From Cupriavidus plantarum (lineage in GTDB: Bacteria; Pseudomonadota; Gammaproteobacteria; Burkholderiales; Burkholderiaceae), in assembly GCF_905397285.1 (NCBI RefSeq), contig NZ_CAJPUX010000015.1, positions 1 to 58,949 of the forward strand: 58,949 nucleotides of DNA, given 5' to 3'. Each line of letters starts with the position of its first letter. Within the stretch, counting starts at the first letter, position 1. This document shows positions 7,823 through 15,586 of the stretch, piece after piece. The notes beneath the pieces were generated by a model. The model ran no database searches. It was given only the letters and a program-made list of their open reading frames with translations, and was not told where the DNA came from. The translations under genes were made by a program, and so were the position numbers.

Positions 7823-8913
7823 GACGTCGGGCGCTCCGGCCACAACGCGAGCGCCTCGAGGCAGGCGCGCCGATGCGCGGCGCCATGGCCCGGTGGGATT
7901 TCGACGGCGGGCAATCGCAGGCCGATGTCGAGATCGTCGCCCGCCGCAAGGACCCATGCGCAAAGACGCGACAGGCGAGCTTCCGTGTCCAGACCATCGG
8001 GCAGCGCATGCCAGTCCAGCCAGCAGGCGGGGTCGCGTGTGGCCTGACCGGTGCGGCTCATCCAGCGGCCCGTGCGCGCGCTGTGTTTCCACGCGATACG
8101 GTGCAGCGGATCGCCCGCGCGGTAGCGGCGCAACTGGTCGATGCCGTCATCCGACGCGATGGACAGGGCGCCGTCCTCGGCGTCGTCGGCGCGCGCGAGC
8201 AACGGCATCGGGGGCGCGGCGGCTTCCGGTGCGGGATACACGAGCGTGGCGAGCGGCAGGTCGGCGTAGCTCCAGACGCGGAACAGACCGAAGGGGAAAC
8301 GGCTCTCCAGCGTGACGCGCGGCAGGGTCAGGCGGCCGCGGCGCGTGGCGGGCAGACGCAGCGCCAGTGCGCCGCTGGCCTGCGCGTCGAGCGTCAGCGA
8401 GGCGGCCTCCGTGGGGACGGTGGATGCGGACGCCGCGCTCGCGGCACCGCCTGGTCGGCGCGTTGCCGGACGACCTGGGATGCGAGGGCGCTTGTCCGCC
8501 TGCACGCGGGCTTCCATGCCGATGCGCGCGGTGTCGTCCCGGTTATCGACGTGCAGCGCGAAGACCGCCGCATCGCCGACGAACGCGGGCGATACGGCGC
8601 CCGCGCTGACCTCCAGGTCGAGGAGGTTGCGATACGCGGTCCACATGCAGGCCATGACGATGCCGATAAGCAGGAACGTCAGTGCGAAGCCCAGGCTGAT
8701 GTTGTAGTTGAGCGAAGTCATCAGCATCGCCAGCAACAGCACCGCGAAGGCCATGCCGCCGCGCGTCGGCAGGATATAAAGCTGGCGGCGATGCAGGGTG
8801 ACCACGCCGTTGACCGGGCCGTGCGCGCGACGCAGCCACTCGGCCGGACCACGTGGGCGGCCGTTGGGTGCGGACGGGGGCCCGCTCGTCGCGTTGGATG
8901 TCGGCGTGGACAT
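7819..8913 (-). CDS. DUF58 domain-containing membrane protein
   Basis: 364 residues with two hydrophobic segments near the N-terminus (about 52-90: GMAFAVLLLAMLMTSLNYN and LGFALTFLLIGIVMACMW). The long C-terminal part carries the DUF58 signature DQLRRYRAGDPLHRIAWKHSARTG (about 272-296). DUF58 proteins usually partner a MoxR AAA ATPase, as here (42 nt downstream of it), and TgpA. A low-complexity stretch RPATRRPGGAASAASA lies in the middle. The exact function of this conserved trio is unknown. Confidence 0.9.
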   Translation of the reverse strand: MSTPTSNATSGPPSAPNGRPRGPAEWLRRAHGPVNGVVTLHRRQLYILPTRGGMAFAVLLLAMLMTSLNYNISLGFALTFLLIGIVMACMWTAYRNLLDLEVSAGAVSPAFVGDAAVFALHVDNRDDTARIGMEARVQADKRPRIPGRPATRRPGGAASAASASTVPTEAASLTLDAQASGALALRLPATRRGRLTLPRVTLESRFPFGLFRVWSYADLPLATLVYPAPEAAAPPMPLLARADDAEDGALSIASDDGIDQLRRYRAGDPLHRIAWKHSARTGRWMSRTGQATRDPACWLDWHALPDGLDTEARLSRLCAWVLAAGDDLDIGLRLPAVEIPPGHGAAHRRACLEALALWPERPTS

Positions 8914-8955
8914 AGAGGTGGTGCGATAGCGCGGTAGCCTGCGACCCGGACAGGC

Positions 8956-9882
8956 TCAGGGGATCGCGACCGATGCGAGGAGCCTGTCGATGACCGCGGT
9001 CTGGCTGGCGCCCCTGCTGGCGCCGGATGGCAGCAAGCGATGGCCGGCGACGGCAGCGAATACGGCCTGCACATCCTCCGGCACGACCATTTCACGCTGA
9101 TCGAGCAGCGCCCACGCACGCGAGCAGGCCAGCAGCGCAAGGCCGCCGCGCGGCGACAGGCCCGCGGCAAAACTGCTCTCCGCGCGCGTGGCCTGCACGA
9201 GCGCGAGCACGTAGTCGACGAGCGCCGGCGCGGCGTAGACCTTGGCGGCTGCCGCCTGCAAGGCGACGACCTGCTCGGCGTTCATGACCGGCGTGACCTC
9301 GGTGGCCGACGCGCCGCCAAGATACAGCACGCGCTCGAACGACGGGTCGGGATAGCCCAGCGAGATACGCATCGTGAAACGATCGAGCTGGGATTCGGGC
9401 AGGGCATGCGTACCGATCTGCTCGAGCGGATTCTGCGTGGCGATCACAAAGAACGGCGTCGGCAGGGCATGCGTTGCGCCGTCGTGCGTGACCTGATACT
9501 CGGCCATGGCCTCGAGCAGCGCGCTCTGCGTCTTGGGCGGCGCGCGATTGATTTCATCGGCGAGCACGAGCTGGGCGAAGACGGGGCCGCGATGGAAACG
9601 GAATTCGCCCGCATCGCGCATGAAGACCGAGACACCGATGAGATCGGCGGGCAGCAGGTCGCTCGTGAATTGCACGCGCTGATACCGGAGGCCGAGCGTG
9701 CGGGCGAGGGCGTGAGCGAGCGTGGTCTTGCCGACGCCGGGGACATCCTCGAGCAGCAGGTGACCGCCGGCGAGCATGCAGGCGAGCGAGAGCCGAACCT
9801 GGCGCGGTTTGCCCAGCACGATACGGCCGAGTTGCTGTTGGGCCTCGGCAAGCGAGGCGAGAATCCTTGGGCGGGCAGTCAC
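8956..9882 (-). CDS. MoxR-family AAA+ ATPase
   Basis: 308 residues from the proposed GTG at 9882. Walker A is LEDVPGVGKTTLAHALA, Walker B VLADEINRAPPKTQSALLEAM, and sensor 1 FFVIATQNP. These match the MoxR family (usually 300-330 residues), chaperone-like ATPases that work with DUF58 or vWA partners. No ATG lies at a sensible position; in-frame sequence upstream of the GTG has no family similarity, so the start is uncertain. First gene of the operon with DUF58 and TgpA. Confidence 0.9.
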   Translation of the reverse strand: MTARPRILASLAEAQQQLGRIVLGKPRQVRLSLACMLAGGHLLLEDVPGVGKTTLAHALARTLGLRYQRVQFTSDLLPADLIGVSVFMRDAGEFRFHRGPVFAQLVLADEINRAPPKTQSALLEAMAEYQVTHDGATHALPTPFFVIATQNPLEQIGTHALPESQLDRFTMRISLGYPDPSFERVLYLGGASATEVTPVMNAEQVVALQAAAAKVYAAPALVDYVLALVQATRAESSFAAGLSPRGGLALLACSRAWALLDQREMVVPEDVQAVFAAVAGHRLLPSGASRGASQTAVIDRLLASVAIP

Positions 9883-10068
9883 GTTGGCCTGTACTCTGAC
9901 GGTCGGAACATCGATCGGATATTCGGTAGGGCGAGACGAACCCGCCCATTGTAGCGGCGGGCCGTGCCGGACGAACGGTCTGCTTCCGCACCATGCGCAC
10001 CCGGGTTCTGGCATCATCGGTCTGTTGGCGCCTGCCGGCTTTTTTTCAGATTGCCTTTATCCGCTGCA

Positions 10069-10914
10069 ATGACTCTTCCGTTGAAGGACGCATCTGACGC
10101 GTCCGTGTCCCTGGATTTCGACTCCTCCGCGCCGCTGGCCGATCGCGCTGGTCTGGCGAGTCTCGCGCGTGCCTTTCATGCGGGCGGTTACGTGATCCTG
10201 CGCGGCTTTGCGAGCGAGGCGCAATGCGCCGACCTCGAGGCGGTCACGCGCGAGCATCTGGCGGCGGCGGTACCGCCGGTGGAATTCGAGGCGGATCTCG
10301 GTTATCCGGGCGCGCCGGCCACGCGGGAATCGGCGGGCGGGGCGACGGTGCGGCGGCTGCGGCAGGCCTATGGACGGCACGAGGCGTATCGCCGCTGGGC
10401 CGCGGACCCGCGCATCGTGGCCACGGTCGAGGCATTGCTTGGCGAACCGGCGCGGCTGACGCTGGCCCATCACAACAGCGTGATGACGAAGCATCCGTTC
10501 TACGGCAGCCAGACCGGGTGGCATCGCGATACGCGCTATTGGTCGTTCACGAGTCCGGAACTGGTCACGGTGTGGCTGGCGCTCGGCGACGAAGACGAAC
10601 GGAATGGCGTGCTGCGCGTGATTCCCGGCTCGCACAAGGCGAAGCTCGAACCGGCGCAGCTCGATCCCGCGGAGTTTCTTGTGGAAGCGCACCCGGCCAG
10701 CCAGCAGTTGCTGCGTGGGACGGTGCCGCTCGCCTTGCATCGCGGCGATGTGCTGATCTTCGACAGCCGGTTGTTCCATAGCGCGGGGCGGAATGAATCG
10801 AACGCCGTGAAGCTGTCGATAGCGTTCGCTTACTTCGGTGCAAGCAACCGTCCTGTGGCCGGTTCGCGCTCGGCGGAGTTTGGCAGCGTCGAGTTGCCGC
10901 CGGCACCCTACTGA
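10069..10914 (+). CDS. Phytanoyl-CoA dioxygenase (PhyH) family protein
   Basis: 281-residue Fe(II)/2-oxoglutarate-dependent oxygenase fold. The iron ligands are visible: His152 and Asp154 in GWHRDTRYW, and the distal His237 in DSRLFHSAGRN. The segment NGVLRVIPGSHK before the third ligand is typical of PhyH. The substrate cannot be assigned; bacterial members hydroxylate many small molecules. ATG at 10069 follows a short AT-rich stretch; it is divergent from the MoxR operon and convergent with the IclR gene, with 17 bp between stops. Confidence 0.88.
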   Translation: MTLPLKDASDASVSLDFDSSAPLADRAGLASLARAFHAGGYVILRGFASEAQCADLEAVTREHLAAAVPPVEFEADLGYPGAPATRESAGGATVRRLRQAYGRHEAYRRWAADPRIVATVEALLGEPARLTLAHHNSVMTKHPFYGSQTGWHRDTRYWSFTSPELVTVWLALGDEDERNGVLRVIPGSHKAKLEPAQLDPAEFLVEAHPASQQLLRGTVPLALHRGDVLIFDSRLFHSAGRNESNAVKLSIAFAYFGASNRPVAGSRSAEFGSVELPPAPY

Positions 10915-10931
10915 CCTGCCGAGCTTTCGGG

Positions 10932-11750
10932 TCAGGTACGCAGCTGTACCAGGCCGGAGATCTTCTCCGAGGCCTCGAGCAGCGGCGGCAGGAAGCGCTC
11001 GACCATCTCCTGGGCGCTGGTCCGGTTGGCCTGGCCGCTGATATTGATGGCGGCGATGACCTGCCCCGACCGGCTTCGGATCGGCGCCGCCACCGACACG
11101 AGTCCCTCTTCCAGTTCCTGATCGTTCTGCGCCCACCCGCGCGCGCGGATGGCCGCGATCAGCGTCTTCAGTTCGCCGATATCCGTGACGGTGCGGCTCG
11201 TGCGCGGGCGCAGGTCCGACGCCCGCAGCACGCGGTCCAGTTCCGTCTCGTCGAGGCCCGCGAGCAGCACGCGGCCCATCGAGGAGCAATAGGCGGGCAG
11301 CCGGCTGCCGATCGACAGGTTGATCGTCATGATCTTGCGCGCCGGCACGCGCAGCACGTAGACGACCTCGGTGCCGTCGAGGACGGAGATCGAGCAACTC
11401 TCGTGGACTGACTGGGACAGCGCTTCCATGATCGGCTCGGCCAGGTTCCAGAACGGCATCGACGTCAGGTAGGCGAAGCCGAGGTCGAGGATCTTGGGCG
11501 TCAGGCGAAACAGCCGCCCGTCCGCCTGCACGTAGCCGAGTCCCACTAGCGTCAGCAGGATGCGGCGGGCACCCGCCCGCGTCAGCCCGCTGGCTTGTGC
11601 GATTTCGGTGAGCGTCTGCGCGGGGTGCTGGGCGTTGAACGCGCGAATGACGGAGAGCCCACGCGCAAACGATTGCACGTAGCTGTCGCTGGGTTTTTCC
11701 GTGGCGGCGCCCTGCGGCGTACCCGGTTCGTGGTCGGCTTCTGTCGCCAT
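10932..11750 (-). CDS. IclR-family regulator, PcaR/PcaU/PobR-like
   Basis: 272 residues: N-terminal winged helix (about 15-80, with SYVQSFARGLSVIRAF and LTEIAQASGLTRAGARRILLTL) and an IclR effector domain (SMPFWNLAEPIMEALSQSVHESCSISVLDG, RLPAYCSSMGRVLLAGL, VSVAAPIRS). The opening YVQSFARGL and the CSSMGR motif are characteristic of regulators of the beta-ketoadipate pathway. No target gene lies beside it, but pcaI-pcaJ-pcaF at 41.9-44.5 kb carries a PcaR-like box upstream. ATG 11750 is the first start that leaves a normal N-terminus. Confidence 0.87.
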   Translation of the reverse strand: MATEADHEPGTPQGAATEKPSDSYVQSFARGLSVIRAFNAQHPAQTLTEIAQASGLTRAGARRILLTLVGLGYVQADGRLFRLTPKILDLGFAYLTSMPFWNLAEPIMEALSQSVHESCSISVLDGTEVVYVLRVPARKIMTINLSIGSRLPAYCSSMGRVLLAGLDETELDRVLRASDLRPRTSRTVTDIGELKTLIAAIRARGWAQNDQELEEGLVSVAAPIRSRSGQVIAAINISGQANRTSAQEMVERFLPPLLEASEKISGLVQLRT

Positions 11751-11896
11751 CGATGGGAAGTGAAAAATCCGGCCGGAGTGGCGCGGAAAGGCCGAAAGAG
11801 TAGTGGAAATATGCGCGCCTCGCCAGTGCCCGGCGTGCGTCGGAAGCTGTGGCATCGTGCCGCGCGCGCTGACTTGGGGGCGGCTCTCCCGCATAA

Positions 11897-11910
11897 TGTG
11901 CGTTTGCACA
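11897..11910. promoter_or_regulatory. Palindrome in the IclR/LysR divergent promoter region
   Basis: TGTGC-GTTT-GCACA, a perfect 5-bp-arm inverted repeat 17 bp before the LysR start at 11927. Could be a LysR or IclR binding site; assignment is by position only. Confidence 0.45.
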
Positions 11911-11926
11911 ACGTTGGTAGCACCCG

Positions 11927-12853
11927 GTGAACGAAACAATCCAGTGGAATGATTGGGAAGCGTTCTGCTGCGTGGTCGAGCAAGGCACTTTCACGGCGGC
12001 GGCCGCGCAACTGGACTGTCCGAAGTCTCGCGTGTCGGCGGCCGTCGCGCGGCTGGAGACGGCCATCGGCGCCAAGCTGCTCGAGCGCACGACGCGCCGC
12101 ATGCGGCTGACCGACGCGGGTGGCGCTGTCTATCGCGACGTCGCACCGCTGTTTGCGCGATTACGCGAGATCCGTCAGGAGACGCTCGCGCGCGAGGAGC
12201 GCGTGCAGGGCATGCTCCGTATCGCCACGCCGTACGAATTCGGCGCGCAGCAGCTGGGTGGCGTGATTTGCCGAACGCTGGCGGCCCATCCGGCGCTCGA
12301 CATCATCGTGGAAATCTCGCAGGGCCTCGTCGATCCTATTCGCGAAGGCTTCGATATCGCGTTCGTGACTGTCGAATCCGATCTGCCCGACTCGGGTACG
12401 ATCGCCCGCCGCATCTGGCACGTCGAACGCGGCCTCGTTGCGGCGCCCTCCCTCGCGGCCAGCCTGCCCGCGCAGATGCAGCCCGAGGATCTCTCGAACA
12501 TGCCGACGCTGGCCACGCCGGGCGCGACCTTCTGGGAATTCACGCGCGACGGCGAGCGGATTTCCGTGCCGATCCGCCCCCGCATGCAGACCTACAACGC
12601 CGAACTGCGGCTACAGGCAGCCCTCTCGGGACTCGGCATCGCGCGCGTGCCCATGACCTATGCCGAGGCGGAGATTGCGCAGGGCCGACTCGTCCGGGTA
12701 ATGCCGGATGTGCCGTTACCACCGCTCCGCGTGTTTGCGCTGCTGCCTGACCGCCGGCTCCAGCCGCGGAAGGTGCGGGCGTTCATGGAAGCGATCGAGT
12801 CGATGATGGGCGACGAAGAAGAGGGTGGTGCGGGCAGCGGACTGACCTGGTAG
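11927..12853 (+). CDS. LysR-family transcriptional regulator
   Basis: 308 residues. The N-terminal LysR helix-turn-helix spans about residues 8-66 (WEAFCCVVEQGTFTAAAAQL, SRVSAAVARLETAIGAKLLERTTRRMRLTDAG). It is followed by a periplasmic-binding-protein-like effector domain. GTG at 11927 is the start: it is the first in-frame codon giving the normal ~8 residues before the HTH. Its divergent neighbour is the IclR gene, and nothing downstream shows what it controls. The subtype looks like single-copy regulators acting on a nearby enzyme, possibly the gene itself. Confidence 0.9.
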   Translation: MNETIQWNDWEAFCCVVEQGTFTAAAAQLDCPKSRVSAAVARLETAIGAKLLERTTRRMRLTDAGGAVYRDVAPLFARLREIRQETLAREERVQGMLRIATPYEFGAQQLGGVICRTLAAHPALDIIVEISQGLVDPIREGFDIAFVTVESDLPDSGTIARRIWHVERGLVAAPSLAASLPAQMQPEDLSNMPTLATPGATFWEFTRDGERISVPIRPRMQTYNAELRLQAALSGLGIARVPMTYAEAEIAQGRLVRVMPDVPLPPLRVFALLPDRRLQPRKVRAFMEAIESMMGDEEEGGAGSGLTW

Positions 12854-12903
12854 CGGGCTTGACCGGCCGCGGGAAGGGGGAAGTGGGAGGGAAACGCGGG
12901 AAT

Positions 12904-12939
12904 ACTGCGAAGACTGCGGAGACTGCGGAGACTGCGGGG
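12904..12939. repeat. 9-bp tandem repeat, four copies
   Basis: Units ACTGCGAAG, ACTGCGGAG, ACTGCGGAG and ACTGCGGGG in a row, in the intergenic stretch after the LysR gene. No gene is seen between 12854 and 13066. Confidence 0.8.
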
Positions 12940-13066
12940 GGATACTGGAGGGGAGGCAGGCTGCCGAATCTTGTGGACCCGACCGTCCGCCTCTCACCGT
13001 GGCCCTCTCTGGCAGGAGAGGTCAAGCAGGCTTCAGGCGCGCCCGGCGCCCGAAGCAGCGAAGCGC

Positions 13067-13360
13067 TCAGGCGCCTTCGCTAAACGCGTCGCGGCGTTCC
13101 GTGACGGTGCGGGCACCGTCGCTGTACGGGCTGCGCGGCTCGGAAACCGAGCGTGCGCCATCGGTGAAGGTGCTGCGGGGTTCGTTGATGCCGCGCGCGC
13201 CGTCAGTGTACGGGTCGCGGGCGCCAACGTGGCCGATGCTGCCGTCGAGACGGGCAATATCGGTCCGGGGCTGGGCGGCGTTGGCGGCGGCGCCCATGGT
13301 AAGGCCGAGGGTGACGAGCACGGCGGCGGCCGTGCCCTGGAGCTTGGAGAGAGTCTTCAT
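13067..13360 (-). CDS. Small exported protein with DGAR repeats
   Basis: 97-residue precursor. Residues 1-29 form a Sec signal peptide (MKTLSKLQGTAAAVLVTLGL, cleavage near ANAA/QPRT). Residues 50-97 are three tandem 14-residue repeats of the form PYTDGARGINEPRS, TFTDGARSVSEPRS, PYSDGARTVTERRD and a partial AFSEGA. The remainder is short and polar. No cysteine and no membrane segment in the mature part, so it should be soluble in periplasm or outside. Function unknown. ATG 13360 is chosen because the signal peptide starts there; the in-frame extension to 13438 is atypical. Confidence 0.72.
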   Translation of the reverse strand: MKTLSKLQGTAAAVLVTLGLTMGAAANAAQPRTDIARLDGSIGHVGARDPYTDGARGINEPRSTFTDGARSVSEPRSPYSDGARTVTERRDAFSEGA

Positions 13361-13531
13361 TTGTCGTGCTGTCCTACTGTATTTTTGTGAAAGCATCGTG
13401 GTTGGGTGCCACGGTGGCTGTAATGTAGGCGCCAGCACGCGCGGGAAAAAGGGGCAATCCTCGACACTCTGTCCAGCTAGCTGAACAATCAGTGAAAACC
13501 CTAAAAGTCTCTAATGTGTGTGCAACATCAA

Positions 13532-14083
13532 TCACACACTGCCCAGGCTGAGGCGGGCGAGCACCATCAGCAGGATTTGCGCGATCACGAACAGGATCAG
13601 GGGCGAAATGTCGAAGCCGCCCAGGCGCGGCACGATACGGCGCAGCGGACGCAGCAGCGGCTCCGTCAGGTGATAGATGGCCGGCGCCACCGGCGACTGC
13701 GGGTTGACCCACGACAGGATCGCCATGAGCAGCGTGACCCACATGATGAGGCTGATGCCCCACTTGAGCACGTGCAGGACTGCGATGGCGAGAATCACGG
13801 GCAGGAAGCCGAGCGGATCGCCTTCGTACAGCAGCGTGCGGCACACCAGATAAACCACCGCCGTGAGCCAGGCCGCGATCAGCGTGGCCCAGTCGATGCC
13901 GCCGAAGCCGGGGATGATCCGGCGTAACGGGCGGACCAGCCAGTCCGTAATTTGGAAGACGCCCTGCGAGACGGGATTGCGCGAGGGCAGGCGGGTCAGC
14001 TGCATCCACAGGCGCAGCAGCAGCGCCATGCCAAACAGCGTGAAGACGATATCGAGCAGGAACTGGACGATTTCCGTGAACAT
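13532..14083 (-). CDS. YggT family membrane protein
   Basis: 183 residues with four predicted membrane helices in two copies of the YGGT unit. Each unit ends with a similar arm: NPVSQGVFQITDWLVRPLRR and SPVAPAIYHLTEPLLRPLRR, then IIPGFGGIDW and IVPRLGGFDI. This internal duplication is the family pattern. YggT proteins are linked to osmotic or membrane-assembly functions in other bacteria, but their activity is undefined. ATG at 14083 begins directly at the first helix; the longer in-frame extension upstream is unlikely. Confidence 0.9.
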   Translation of the reverse strand: MFTEIVQFLLDIVFTLFGMALLLRLWMQLTRLPSRNPVSQGVFQITDWLVRPLRRIIPGFGGIDWATLIAAWLTAVVYLVCRTLLYEGDPLGFLPVILAIAVLHVLKWGISLIMWVTLLMAILSWVNPQSPVAPAIYHLTEPLLRPLRRIVPRLGGFDISPLILFVIAQILLMVLARLSLGSV

Positions 14084-14244
14084 CGGGCGGATTTCCGGTG
14101 GGTGGTGAAGGTGGCTACGACCGCACAGATTCTGCCACACCTCGTTATGCGCGCGACCGCACCGGACGTAGCAAATGCGCCCCCTATAATGGGCGGCCTT
14201 TGCAACGCCACGCTGTCTGGTGGCGCACATCCCGACGCCGACAC

Positions 14245-14685
14245 ATGACACGCAAGACCCCCGCACCGCTCACCAAGCAGGAATTCGAGGCACTTTCTGA
14301 TTTCCGCTACCAGTTGCGGCGCTTTCTGCGTTTCTCCGAAGATGCCGCGCGCGGCGAGGGGATGACCGTGCAGCAGTACCTGCTCATGCTCCATATCCGC
14401 GGCTTTCCGGATCGGAACTGGGCCTCCGTGGGGGAGCTTGCCGAGCGGCTGCAGACGCAGCAGCATGGCGTCGTCGCGCTGGTCAATCGCTGCGAGGCCG
14501 CCGGCCTGGTCACGCGGAAGGTGAATGCCGACGACCGGCGGATCGTCGAGGTGCATCTGCTGGCCAAGGGCGAGCGCAGCCTGAACCGGCTTGCCCTGCG
14601 CCACCGCGCCGAGCTCGAGTCGCTGCGCAACACCTTCCGTGTCGCACGCATTACTGCCTTCAACGACGAGGGCGACGACGCCTGA
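14245..14685 (+). CDS. MarR-family transcriptional regulator
   Basis: 146 residues with a canonical MarR winged helix: VGELAERLQTQQHGVVALVNRCEAAGLVTRKVNADDRRIVEVHLLAKGE (about 60-110). Divergent from yggT with 161 bp between the starts, and convergent with the dienelactone hydrolase gene (24 bp between stops). The target is not evident. ATG at 14245 follows a purine-poor leader; no clear Shine-Dalgarno is seen. Confidence 0.88.
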   Translation: MTRKTPAPLTKQEFEALSDFRYQLRRFLRFSEDAARGEGMTVQQYLLMLHIRGFPDRNWASVGELAERLQTQQHGVVALVNRCEAAGLVTRKVNADDRRIVEVHLLAKGERSLNRLALRHRAELESLRNTFRVARITAFNDEGDDA

Positions 14686-14709
14686 TCCTGGCTTGACCCT
14701 AGCCTGACC

Positions 14710-15426
14710 CTAGCTCAGGTGTTCCGACAGGAAGGCCAGTGCGCGGCCATGCGCCAGCGCGGCCGATGGCTGATGATAGGAGCCACGCGCCCAGCAGTTG
14801 AAGCCGTGATCGGCCTTCTCGTAGACGAACACTTCGGTGTCCGCCTTCCCTTCGACCGCCGCGCGGATATCGGCGACCTGGTCGAGCGTGATGTGTGCAT
14901 CGAGTGCGCCGAAGTGGAACTGCGCCGGCACGTTCAGCCTGGGCGCTTCCCGCAGGTTCGCATGGATGCCGCCGCCGTAGTAAGGCACCGCCGCGTCGAC
15001 CAGGCCGCGCGCCGCCGAGAGGTACGACAGCAGGCCGCCGAAGCAATACCCCACCGCCGCGACCTTGCCCTGGCCACCGAGCTCCGCGCGCAGTGCGCGC
15101 ACCGTCGCCGCGATGTCCGACACCGCGGCGTCGACATCGGTCGCCTTGCGCAGCGCGAAGGCCTGTTCCATGTCCGCGCCGGCGTAGCCGAGTTCCACCC
15201 GCGGCGACTGGCGCCAGAAAATATCCGGTGCCAGGACGACGTAACCATCGGACGCGTACTGGTCCGCGACCGAGCGGATGTGTTCGTTGACGCCAAAAAT
15301 CTCCTGGATCAGCACGATGCCGGGGCCGCCGGCCTGCTTGCCTGCGGGCGGCAGGCTCAGATAGGCATCGAAGCTGCCATCGTTCGTTTCCACTCGAATC
15401 CAGCGGCTATTGGTCGTATTTGCCAT
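14710..15426 (-). CDS. Dienelactone hydrolase family protein
   Basis: 238-residue alpha/beta hydrolase. The nucleophile is Cys128 in the elbow GYCFGG; Asp176 (GALDAHI) and His207 (ADHGFNC) complete the Cys-Asp-His triad of dienelactone hydrolase. The EIFGVNEHIRSVAD segment is also diagnostic. In catechol or chlorocatechol pathways such enzymes open dienelactones, but many relatives act on other esters, and no chlorocatechol genes are adjacent. ATG 15426 gives the usual N-terminus; the long in-frame leader up to 15636 overlaps the next gene's start region and is rejected. Confidence 0.9.
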   Translation of the reverse strand: MANTTNSRWIRVETNDGSFDAYLSLPPAGKQAGGPGIVLIQEIFGVNEHIRSVADQYASDGYVVLAPDIFWRQSPRVELGYAGADMEQAFALRKATDVDAAVSDIAATVRALRAELGGQGKVAAVGYCFGGLLSYLSAARGLVDAAVPYYGGGIHANLREAPRLNVPAQFHFGALDAHITLDQVADIRAAVEGKADTEVFVYEKADHGFNCWARGSYHQPSAALAHGRALAFLSEHLS

Positions 15427-15586
15427 GTGTGAGTACTCCGGGGTTGGAACAGGAATGCATAAACGCGTTTGCAAGTGTGCCATCGCTGTGGCATGACTGC
15501 TGGACGGCATGGCAATCGGTCTCTCCGTTCGTTTACCTGCGTCATGTCGCACGCTTCTTTGGACGTATTCCGAGAGGCAAGACGCA

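Noticed and set aside
12854..13066. A gene in the interval with the 9-bp repeats
   Set aside because: Short frames only, no start signal and no coding composition.
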